From Candidatus Methanofastidiosia archaeon (GTDB taxonomy: Archaea; Methanobacteriota_B; Thermococci; Methanofastidiosales; Methanofastidiosaceae): DNA of 26,657 nt. Location: assembly GCA_003558335.1 (NCBI GenBank), contig PWMA01000002.1, forward strand, positions 1 to 26,657. Direction: 5' to 3'. The notes beneath the pieces were generated by a model that was given only the letters and a program-made list of their open reading frames with translations, was not told the DNA's origin and did not search any database. Within the stretch, counting starts at the first letter, position 1; every line of letters begins with the position of its first letter. This document shows, one piece after another, positions 14,311 to 20,033 of the stretch. A program made the translations under genes and the position numbers.

Positions 14311-14589
14311 ATGAAAATGCCAAAAAAGATGAATACCTATTGCCCGACCTGTAGAAAGCATACGTCGCATAAGGTTGAAACTGTTAAGAAGCGGAAAAGA
14401 GGAGAGCTTAGCGCTGGTCAGAGAAGATATAGGAGAAAAATTAAGGGTTACAGAGGTTTTCCCAGATCCTCAGTTAGTGGTGGAAAAACTGTAAATAAAC
14501 TTGATTTAAGATACAGATGCGAATTATGTAAAAAAGCCACTACAAGAAAAGGCTTCAGAATTAAAAAATTAGAGTTCGTGGAGGCATAA
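14311..14589 (+). CDS. rpl44e: Large ribosomal subunit protein L44e
   Basis: The 92-residue zinc-binding large-subunit protein begins MKMPKKMNTYCPTCRKHTSHKV and has its second zinc pair in YRCELCKKATTRKGFR. The central basic segment RRYRRKIKGYRGFPRSS is typical. ATG at 14311 is chosen because it matches the family N-terminus and has GAGAGTGAT upstream; a GTG at 14302 would add three unsupported residues. It sits between gins51 and rps27e, and the L44e-S27e-aIF2 alpha-Nop10 order is classic for archaea. Confidence 0.97.
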   Translation: MKMPKKMNTYCPTCRKHTSHKVETVKKRKRGELSAGQRRYRRKIKGYRGFPRSSVSGGKTVNKLDLRYRCELCKKATTRKGFRIKKLEFVEA

Positions 14590-14590
14590 T

Positions 14591-14767
14591 ATGAAAAAAC
14601 TTGTTTCAAAGTTTTTGAGAGTAAAATGTACCGATTGTTCCAGTGAACAGATAGTATTCAATAGACCTGCTATCAAAGTAAAATGCCTTACCTGTGGGAA
14701 ATCCCTTGTTGAGTCCAAAGGCGGAACAGGTAAAATTAACGCTGAAATACTAGAAGTATTGGAGTGA
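14591..14767 (+). CDS. rps27e: Small ribosomal subunit protein S27e
   Basis: The 58-residue frame (ATG 14591, TGA 14765-14767) starts 1 bp after the L44e stop. It has the zinc-ribbon signature of S27e: FLRVKCTDCSSEQIVFN with C-x2-C, then KVKCLTCGKSLVESKGG with the second C-x2-C, and a short C-terminal KINAEILEVLE tail. The length and the spacing between Cys pairs are standard for archaeal S27e. It is followed 7 bp later by aIF2 alpha. Confidence 0.96.
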   Translation: MKKLVSKFLRVKCTDCSSEQIVFNRPAIKVKCLTCGKSLVESKGGTGKINAEILEVLE

Positions 14768-14774
14768 TTATTTA

Positions 14775-15554
14775 ATGCTTGAAAAACAATACCCTGAAGA
14801 AGGAGAACTTGTCATGTGTTCCGTTAAGGAAGTATTTCCTTACGGTGCTTTTGTAGTTCTTGATCAGTATAACAAAGAGGGTATGATACATATAAAAGAA
14901 ATTTCTTCAAGTTGGGTAAAAAATATTAGAAATCATGTTAGAGAGGGACAAAAAATAGTCTGTAAAGTTCTAAAAGTTGATGAGTCAAAAAATCATATAG
15001 ATTTATCTCTCAGGAGAGTTACAAGCCAACAGAAGAAAACAAAAGTTCAAGAGTTTAAGAGAGAGAAAAAAGGTGAAAAATTACTAGAGCTATACGCCAC
15101 AAATATAGGAGAAGATTATAAAGATATTATTCATAGTATAGGAGTTCCTCTTGCCAACAAATATGGAGAGTTATATGTAGCTTTTGAAGAAGCTTCAACC
15201 AAAGGCAAGGGCGTTTTACAAGGAGTAATAGATGATAAATATGTTGATGAGCTTTATGAAATTATAAAAACTAATGTCGAAACTCCTTTAGTTTCCATCA
15301 CTGGCCACGTAATTCTGGAATGTTTTTCAGGAAATGGAGTGCATATAGTAAAAGAAGCTTTAATCAATTCAAGGGAAAAATATAAGGATAAAGTAGAAAA
15401 CGTGGAAATAAGGAATGAAGGATCTCCTAAATACTCTATCAATATTGTTGCTGAAGAATATAAAATAGCAGAATCTGTTTTAAGAGAGATTGCAGATATG
15501 GCAATTTCCCATGTACAGAGTAACGATGGTAAAGGATCCTTTAAGAGATCATAG
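14775..15554 (+). CDS. eif2a: Translation initiation factor aIF2 alpha
   Basis: The alpha subunit of aIF2 contacts initiator tRNA and mRNA. The 259-residue protein has an N-terminal S1/OB domain (GELVMCSVKEVFPYGAFVVLDQYNKEGMIHIKEIS, ending in KNHIDLSLRRV near residue 80), a helical middle domain, and a C-terminal alpha-beta domain that includes KYSINIVAEEYKIAESVLREI. The length fits archaeal family members. The regulatory Ser51 region of the eukaryotic protein corresponds to the IKEISSSWVKNIRNH segment, but no cognate kinase is implied. It abuts nop10 with a 1-bp gap. Confidence 0.96.
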   Translation: MLEKQYPEEGELVMCSVKEVFPYGAFVVLDQYNKEGMIHIKEISSSWVKNIRNHVREGQKIVCKVLKVDESKNHIDLSLRRVTSQQKKTKVQEFKREKKGEKLLELYATNIGEDYKDIIHSIGVPLANKYGELYVAFEEASTKGKGVLQGVIDDKYVDELYEIIKTNVETPLVSITGHVILECFSGNGVHIVKEALINSREKYKDKVENVEIRNEGSPKYSINIVAEEYKIAESVLREIADMAISHVQSNDGKGSFKRS

Positions 15555-15555
15555 T

Positions 15556-15717
15556 ATGAAGATGAAAATCTGTCCTAGATGTAAGGAGTACACTCTAAAG
15601 GACTCCTGTCCTTTGTGCAATATCCTTGCTGTAAATCCGCATCCTCCCAAGTATTCACCAGAGGATAGATACGGTAAATATAGGAGATTAATGAAAAAAG
15701 AGAGTGAATTTGTATGA
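15556..15717 (+). CDS. nop10: H/ACA RNP protein Nop10
   Basis: Nop10 is the small zinc-binding subunit of the archaeal H/ACA pseudouridylation RNP, binding Cbf5. The 53-residue frame from ATG at 15556 shows KICPRCKEYTLKDSCPLC (two C-x2-C pairs) and the linear NPHPPKYSPEDRYGKYRRL helix-binding segment that is the family's signature. A longer frame starting at 15490 adds residues antagonistic to the family and overlaps aIF2 alpha, so the short start is used. Its stop overlaps the ATG of the next gene (ATGA). Confidence 0.96.
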   Translation: MKMKICPRCKEYTLKDSCPLCNILAVNPHPPKYSPEDRYGKYRRLMKKESEFV

Positions 15718-16493
15718 AAGAAACTTATATTGTTGAAGAAATAAAAGATATAAATCTTAAAAATCCTATTTTTATAGAGGGCCTACCAGGAATAGGGCTT
15801 GTTGGAAAACTAGCTGCTGATCATCTTATTCAAGAACTAGAGGCTGTTAAATTTGCCGAGTTATATTCCCCTAGATTCCCACATCAAGCTTTAGTTGAAA
15901 AAGATTCAACAATGAGGTTGATGAAGAATGAGTTCTATTATTATAACGGAGGGAAAAAAGACTTGCTGTTTTTATCAGGAGATACACAACCTCCACCAAC
16001 TGACGCTTATGGGCATTATGAGATATCCACAGTTATTTTAGATTTTCTTGAGAAGTTCGGCGTTGAAGAAATGTTTACCTTGGGCGGGTATTCTACAGGA
16101 GGTTACCCCGTAAAAGAACCAAAAATCTTAGGCGCTGGATCCGATGCTGAAACAATTGAAAAGTACAAAAACAAAAATATTATCTTTAGAGAGGACCCAG
16201 GATCTGCAATAGTCGGAGCATCAGGACTCCTTATTGTAATGGGCAAACTCAGAAATATGAGGGGATTATGCCTTTTGGGAGAATCTCCTGGTTATATAAT
16301 TGATGCCAAGGCCTCAAAAGCTATTCTACAAGTATTGATCGACATATTGGAAATTGACGTTGATATGGAGGAGCTAGATAAAAGAGCCGAAGAAACTGAA
16401 AAAGCTCTTTCAAAGATTCAAGAAATGCAGAAAAATATGACTGAATATCAGACTTTACCTCCTGGAACAGAAGAAACAGGATATATACGGTAA
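15714..16493 (+). CDS. PAC2-family protein (proteasome assembly chaperone-like)
   Basis: The 259-residue protein belongs to the PAC2 family related to eukaryotic proteasome assembly chaperone 2. Diagnostic blocks are IFIEGLPGIGLVGKLAADHLI near 18-38, with its GLPGIG loop; the LSGDTQPPPTDAYGHYEIS stretch near 87-105; TLGGYSTGGY near 122-131; and the internal GLCLLGESPGYIIDAKAS block. The C-terminal 30 residues are charged and helical. The position after nop10 is conserved in many archaea. A chaperone role for 20S assembly is inferred from the family. Its stop abuts the convergent CDP-alcohol gene. Confidence 0.88.
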   Translation: MKETYIVEEIKDINLKNPIFIEGLPGIGLVGKLAADHLIQELEAVKFAELYSPRFPHQALVEKDSTMRLMKNEFYYYNGGKKDLLFLSGDTQPPPTDAYGHYEISTVILDFLEKFGVEEMFTLGGYSTGGYPVKEPKILGAGSDAETIEKYKNKNIIFREDPGSAIVGASGLLIVMGKLRNMRGLCLLGESPGYIIDAKASKAILQVLIDILEIDVDMEELDKRAEETEKALSKIQEMQKNMTEYQTLPPGTEETGYIR

Positions 16494-17024
16494 TTATTTT
16501 TTATTTATTTTTTTACACATTAAAAATACTATTCTACTTATCAAAGAAATTAAACTGACCAATACAATTGCTACAAAAATTAGATTAGAATTACTTTTAT
16601 CCGATAACAAAGTTAAACCTATTGTAAAAAATAAAAATATGCCATAATATTTTCCAATAAGATCATATAAAGGTTCTTTTTTACCAGAAGTCAATATAAA
16701 TTGAGCAAACATTAATACCAATAGAAACAATAAAATAGAAGGATAAATTCCTTTTAAAACGAATCCAGAAAATCCAAAAAAAGCGAAAATAAAGTCCGAT
16801 ACAGGATCAAGATACGGATTAAAATTGGGACGAGATCCAATTAACCTTATTAAATATCCGTCTATGTAATCTGTGAATATAACAACAAAAACAATAATAA
16901 TTGCCAGAACAGTATAATCTTTAATAACTAGATAGAAAAAAATAGGAGAAAGTAAAATCCTTAATATAACGATTAAAGAAACTATGTCCAACTTATAAAT
17001 AATATTTGAATCCATTAACTTCAA
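16494..17024 (-). CDS. CDP-alcohol phosphatidyltransferase family protein with altered motif
   Basis: This small membrane protein (176 residues, about 5-6 helices) is built like CDP-alcohol phosphatidyltransferases, which make phospholipid head groups. The spacing of the catalytic motif DxxDGxxAR-x8-GxxxDxxxD is fully kept (DYIDGYLIR, then NPYLDPVSD), with all four Asp present. Two positions differ: the Ala of AR is Ile, and the Gly before the third Asp is Asn. Such changes may alter substrate or activity. It starts at TTG overlapping the stop of the flavodoxin-like gene (TTGA), so the two are coupled; an ATG at 17015 is an alternative. Confidence 0.75.
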   Translation of the reverse strand: MKLMDSNIIYKLDIVSLIVILRILLSPIFFYLVIKDYTVLAIIIVFVVIFTDYIDGYLIRLIGSRPNFNPYLDPVSDFIFAFFGFSGFVLKGIYPSILLFLLVLMFAQFILTSGKKEPLYDLIGKYYGIFLFFTIGLTLLSDKSNSNLIFVAIVLVSLISLISRIVFLMCKKINKK

Positions 17025-17596
17025 CTTATGTCTAAATTAACTGCAGAATTGTAGGCTATTTCTAAAGGATCACTTGTCTCATATATTTCTTCATTAGGTG
17101 CTGAAGACCAAAGTATAAGAACTTCAATTATAGATCCATTCGCCACCTCTATTAAATCTTTCATCTCTTCTATAGATTCATCTGTGCTTCCTGCACCGGT
17201 TAACAAAACTACAACTTTTTTATCATTAAAATCTCCAACTCTTTTGATATAATCTTCAATTGGTTTTGCTGGTGAAAATCCATAGGTTGGTGAGCCCAAG
17301 ACTATCAAGTCATATCTATCTATTTCAGTTGTCGTCTTCGAACTAGGGGTTGTCATATCAACAATATAATCCTTTTCAACTAGTCCATTAACAAAGGATC
17401 TTGTTACATTTTTTTGAAAATTTGAAATTCCAGGGTGATATACTACTAGAATTTTTCCGGTTACCCCTCCTGGATTTATAGTTTCAATGTCTGTGACCTT
17501 TTCTATTTGAGGAAATATTAAAAAAAATGTAAAAGTTAGTATACTCACAATAGTTAAGGCAAAAAATATTCTTAAAGTTTTCTTTTTTTTAATCAT
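17021..17596 (-). CDS. Membrane-anchored flavodoxin-like protein
   Basis: The 191-residue protein opens with a basic stretch (MIKKKKTLR) and one hydrophobic helix (about 8-27), then a flavodoxin-like domain. Seen are the first strand ILVVYHPGISNFQKN, the central strand with DLIVLGSPTYGFSPAKPIEDYI that forms the isoalloxazine loop, and KVVVLLTGAGSTDE. The classic FMN phosphate loop (S/T-x-T-G-N-T) is not present; HPGISN stands in its place, so FMN binding is uncertain. With the signal-anchor, the domain could face outside the cell. ATG at 17596 is preferred to an upstream TTG at 17605. It lies 29 bp after the ATP-grasp gene. Confidence 0.72.
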   Translation of the reverse strand: MIKKKKTLRIFFALTIVSILTFTFFLIFPQIEKVTDIETINPGGVTGKILVVYHPGISNFQKNVTRSFVNGLVEKDYIVDMTTPSSKTTTEIDRYDLIVLGSPTYGFSPAKPIEDYIKRVGDFNDKKVVVLLTGAGSTDESIEEMKDLIEVANGSIIEVLILWSSAPNEEIYETSDPLEIAYNSAVNLDIS

Positions 17597-17625
17597 ATTA
17601 ATCAATAGTCAAATATTTCAAATGT

Positions 17626-18507
17626 TTATTTGGCTTTCTCTCGCATCAAATGATTAATTATTTTTTCATAAATATCTGGGTAAGATTTATCTTCTCCCCC
17701 GTCTAGAGAAGGATTATCGTTTACTTCAATTACATATATGCCATTTTGACCTTCCTTTATGTCAACTCCATATAATCCATTTCCAATAGAATTTGCAGCT
17801 TTTATCCCGAGATTTATAACTTCTTCAGGAACTTGATCTTTTGGGATACTTTCAACATCACAATATACTAAATGTCCATCTACAGAGTCTTGAATTTTAA
17901 AAGTTTTATTGGGAATTATATATTTACAGGCATATAAAAATTCTCCATTAAGTACACCAATTCTCCAATCAAATTCACTTTCAATATATTCTTGAACTAC
18001 AAACCAATCTGACAACTTTATAAATCTTCTTGAAACTTTTATGAACTCTTCTTTTGTATAGACTCTTTCTACTCTTGCTGAAAATGAAGTCGATGGTTCT
18101 TTTAGAATAATGGGTCGATGAAAAATTTTGAATACTTTTTCAAGATTTTCTAAGGTCACTTCTCCCTTTTTCATGAAAATAGTTTTAGGCATTGGGACTT
18201 CCTTTTTCATAAGGTGAAAATACATATTTATTTTATCTGAGCATACCCTTATAGACTCTGAATCATCTATTACAGGAACCCCATTTAACTCTGCGATTCT
18301 TGCAGCAGCATAGCTTATGTTCATCGAATCTGTCCTAGATCTAATGAAAAGAGCGTCAAGTCCTGATATCTTTTTTATTTCTTTTGGAAATACAAAATAT
18401 GCATCATGCTCTAAATTTTCTGCTTCTTCTCTAAACTTAATTAGAGAGGCAAGTTGGACCGTACTACTTAAAGTTTGCCTATCTACAAAAATTCCTAATT
18501 TTCCCAT
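17626..18507 (-). CDS. RimK-like ATP-grasp ligase (ATP-grasp part of a split RLAN protein)
   Basis: A carboxylate-amine ligase of the RimK-like ATP-grasp group, 293 residues. Visible blocks are LDALFIRSRTDSMNISYAAARIAE (pre-grasp domain), VPVIDDSESIRVCSDKINMYFHL, then RPIILKEPSTSFSARVERV (ATP-binding Lys and loop), VVQEYIESEFDWRIGVLNGEFLYACKY, and the metal-binding YGVDIKEGQNGIYVIEVNDNPSLDGGEDK. This pattern is that of the ATP-grasp half of RLAN-containing RimK-like proteins. The adjacent upstream gene, in another frame and overlapping by 29 bp, supplies the RLAN domain. The substrates are unknown; RimK relatives add Glu or similar amino acids to protein or small-molecule carboxylates. Confidence 0.85.
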   Translation of the reverse strand: MGKLGIFVDRQTLSSTVQLASLIKFREEAENLEHDAYFVFPKEIKKISGLDALFIRSRTDSMNISYAAARIAELNGVPVIDDSESIRVCSDKINMYFHLMKKEVPMPKTIFMKKGEVTLENLEKVFKIFHRPIILKEPSTSFSARVERVYTKEEFIKVSRRFIKLSDWFVVQEYIESEFDWRIGVLNGEFLYACKYIIPNKTFKIQDSVDGHLVYCDVESIPKDQVPEEVINLGIKAANSIGNGLYGVDIKEGQNGIYVIEVNDNPSLDGGEDKSYPDIYEKIINHLMREKAK

Positions 18508-19249
18508 TTTTCATCCCGATTTTGGCCATAGCTTTGAATACTCCCTCTTCCTCACTAGACACCCTTGAAAAATCGATTGGTGATATGGAGGAAAGATAGT
18601 ATTTTTCTTCACAATAAACGAGTATTATTTTTGCAACTGGTATTTCAAATACTTCATATATTTTTTTTAAAATTGCAGATACTTCAGGATTTTCTGTGTC
18701 ATTCTTTCCAAAAAGTGTTGTAAAAGTTTTTATTTCATAATTTGAAGGAATTTTTTGGAAACAAAAAGGATATTTGCCACTATGAGTTACCTTTTTTACA
18801 GCAACTTTTGAAAAATTTAAATCTTCTACAACTTCAAATTTCGATGAATCAGAGTAATAGTTTATTCCATATATTATTGATGGCAAAGGACATTGAGAAT
18901 CCGATACTCCCCATTCTAAAACAGGTATTCCAGCAATTTTAGCCATTGTCAAACATATTGGAACTACGTAGGCATCTAGAACTTTATTGCTGCTTGGTGT
19001 TATTTTATATCCGTTCTGATTTTCTCTTAAAACTATCTGGTAATATGGTTCTGTTTTGTAGTGATATTCACTACTTAAAATGAATAGATCGTTATCTGAA
19101 TATATTTCAGATATTCCTTTATTTAATTTTTTACTCAATTTAGAACTATTGTCTATATTTTCCTCTAAAAAATCAAAGAATGGCAGAGCATAGTTTTCAC
19201 TCTTTTTTATATCAAAACTATTTAATTCATCATCGTCTTCTGATTCCAT
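18479..19249 (-). CDS. RLAN domain protein (RimK-like ATP-grasp N-terminal domain)
   Basis: The 256-residue protein resembles the RLAN domain that precedes RimK-like ATP-grasp modules: LFILSSEYHYKTEPYYQIVLRENQNGYKITPSS near 55-82, the long middle region, and the tail KYYLSSISPIDFSRVSSEEEGVFKAMAKIG, which corresponds to the LxxIxPLxxxELxxEExxxFxxAL end of the domain. It is read from ATG after a leaderless TATA element. In most bacteria RLAN and ATP-grasp form one chain of about 480-540 residues. Here the RLAN frame stops (TAG 18481-18479) 29 bp after the ATP-grasp ATG. The N-terminus is acidic (ESEDDDE). The family link is from memory and moderately sure. Confidence 0.65.
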   Translation of the reverse strand: MESEDDDELNSFDIKKSENYALPFFDFLEENIDNSSKLSKKLNKGISEIYSDNDLFILSSEYHYKTEPYYQIVLRENQNGYKITPSSNKVLDAYVVPICLTMAKIAGIPVLEWGVSDSQCPLPSIIYGINYYSDSSKFEVVEDLNFSKVAVKKVTHSGKYPFCFQKIPSNYEIKTFTTLFGKNDTENPEVSAILKKIYEVFEIPVAKIILVYCEEKYYLSSISPIDFSRVSSEEEGVFKAMAKIGMKNGKIRNFCR

Positions 19250-19272
19250 AAAACAGCCAGCTTTTATTATTC

Positions 19273-19298
19273 TTTAAATCATCTCCGATTTAAATCAT
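19273..19298 (-). repeat. Tandem TATA-like direct repeats upstream of the RLAN gene
   Basis: Read on the minus strand, ATGATTTAAA occurs twice (19298-19289 and 19282-19273) separated by 6 nt (TCGGAG), a 16-bp period. The proximal copy is centred about 28 nt before the ATG at 19249 and so doubles as the TATA box. Two equal boxes suggest either tandem promoters or an operator overlapping the promoter. Confidence 0.45.
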
Positions 19299-19300
19299 AT

Positions 19301-19417
19301 TTATTCTAAGTCACCTTTTTTATACATTAAAAAGTTATTTCCTCTTTCAAAAAAGACGTCTAAAGTAGCTAAAGAATTGTTTGTTTCTTTTTCTAAGTGT
19401 TTTGATGATATTTCCAT
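19301..19417 (-). CDS. 38-residue micro-ORF (tentative)
   Basis: This short frame runs from ATG (19417-19415) to TAA (19303-19301). It gives a charged soluble peptide starting MEISSKHLEKETNNSLATLD and ending LMYKKGDLE. A TATA-like CTTTAAATAAT lies about 35-45 nt upstream on the minus strand, but no strong Shine-Dalgarno was seen. It ends just before the direct repeats that precede the RLAN gene. There is no recognised family; it may be a chance frame. Confidence 0.3.
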   Translation of the reverse strand: MEISSKHLEKETNNSLATLDVFFERGNNFLMYKKGDLE

Positions 19418-19486
19418 TCTACTTAAAAATATCTTCTGGATATTATTATTTAAAGTTTTCTATGACTTCATTAAAATCGAATAACA

Positions 19487-19495
19487 TTTATAAAA
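19487..19495 (+). promoter_or_regulatory. TATA box of the small membrane protein pair
   Basis: TTTATAAAA is centred about 26 nt before the ATG at 19517, implying a leaderless mRNA for the first of the two small membrane genes. Confidence 0.5.
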
Positions 19496-19516
19496 CTAGA
19501 AATCATAACCCAGACA

Positions 19517-19753
19517 ATGGTATCTACAAAGATTAAGAAAAAAGGTAAAGAAAAAAAACCAAAAACTCCATATAAAAATTTTACAGTTTTTGCTTTGTTT
19601 TTAGGTATAATGTTTTTAATAGTGGGGATGTGGTTTTTAGGTTCTGGAGACTCTGCAGGAGCGCTTTTAAATGGTATAGCAGGTCTATGTTTCTTGATGG
19701 CTTCCTATGTCTTTTATAAAAAGAATAAAAAGGTGATTAAATTAGAAAATTAA
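19517..19753 (+). CDS. Two-helix small membrane protein A
   Basis: This 78-residue protein has a very basic N-terminus (MVSTKIKKKGKEKKPK), two hydrophobic helices (about 24-42 and 50-66) joined by a short GSGDSAG loop, and a basic tail (YKKNKKVIK). By the positive-inside rule both ends would be cytoplasmic. No family was recognised. It overlaps the second small membrane gene by 13 nt and resembles it in the second helix and tail (FLMASYVFYKKNKK versus FLMAFYSYKDKKK) and the GD loop, pointing to a tandem duplication. Confidence 0.65.
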   Translation: MVSTKIKKKGKEKKPKTPYKNFTVFALFLGIMFLIVGMWFLGSGDSAGALLNGIAGLCFLMASYVFYKKNKKVIKLEN

Positions 19754-19959
19754 CAATACCTTATCTTGTTGTTGGAGCGATCATTTATATTCAAGGAATA
19801 AGGACATATTTAGAAGACGGAGATACTATCTTTATGATTATTTACACTTCTTTGGCCTGGGTGCTATTTCTTATGGCTTTTTATTCCTATAAAGACAAGA
19901 AAAAACCAAAACAGACAGATATGTTGGGTGAGTCTTTTGTCATTGGAGGCGATCAGTAA
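19741..19959 (+). CDS. Two-helix small membrane protein B, apparent ATT start
   Basis: This open frame of 72 residues (TAA at 19957-19959) has no ATG, GTG or TTG before its first membrane helix. ATT at 19741 is the first available codon after an in-frame stop and follows GGTGA (19732-19736) at a 4-nt spacing, within the 3' end of gene A. The product has helices at about 6-19 and 29-46 around a YLEDGD loop, a YSYKDKKKPK basic segment and a Gly-ended tail. It is similar in plan and in several residues to gene A. A sequencing error (ATG read as ATT) or ribosomal frameshifting from gene A are alternatives. Confidence 0.6.
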   Translation: MRKLTIPYLVVGAIIYIQGIRTYLEDGDTIFMIIYTSLAWVLFLMAFYSYKDKKKPKQTDMLGESFVIGGDQ

Positions 19960-20000
19960 TAAAATTTATCTAATTTATTGAAAATGAAAGTGAATACTTT

Positions 20001-20010
20001 TATATATAAA
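20001..20010 (+). promoter_or_regulatory. TATA box of the SerRS gene
   Basis: TATATATAAA is centred about 28 nt before the first ATG at 20034 (a second ATG follows at 20037). A leaderless start is expected. Confidence 0.5.
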
Positions 20011-20033
20011 TCAAATAAAGTTCGTTTTGTGGT

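Noticed and set aside
15490..15555. Longer N-terminus for Nop10
   Set aside because: The extra residues come from the overlapping aIF2 alpha gene in another frame; known Nop10 proteins start directly before the first zinc Cys pair.
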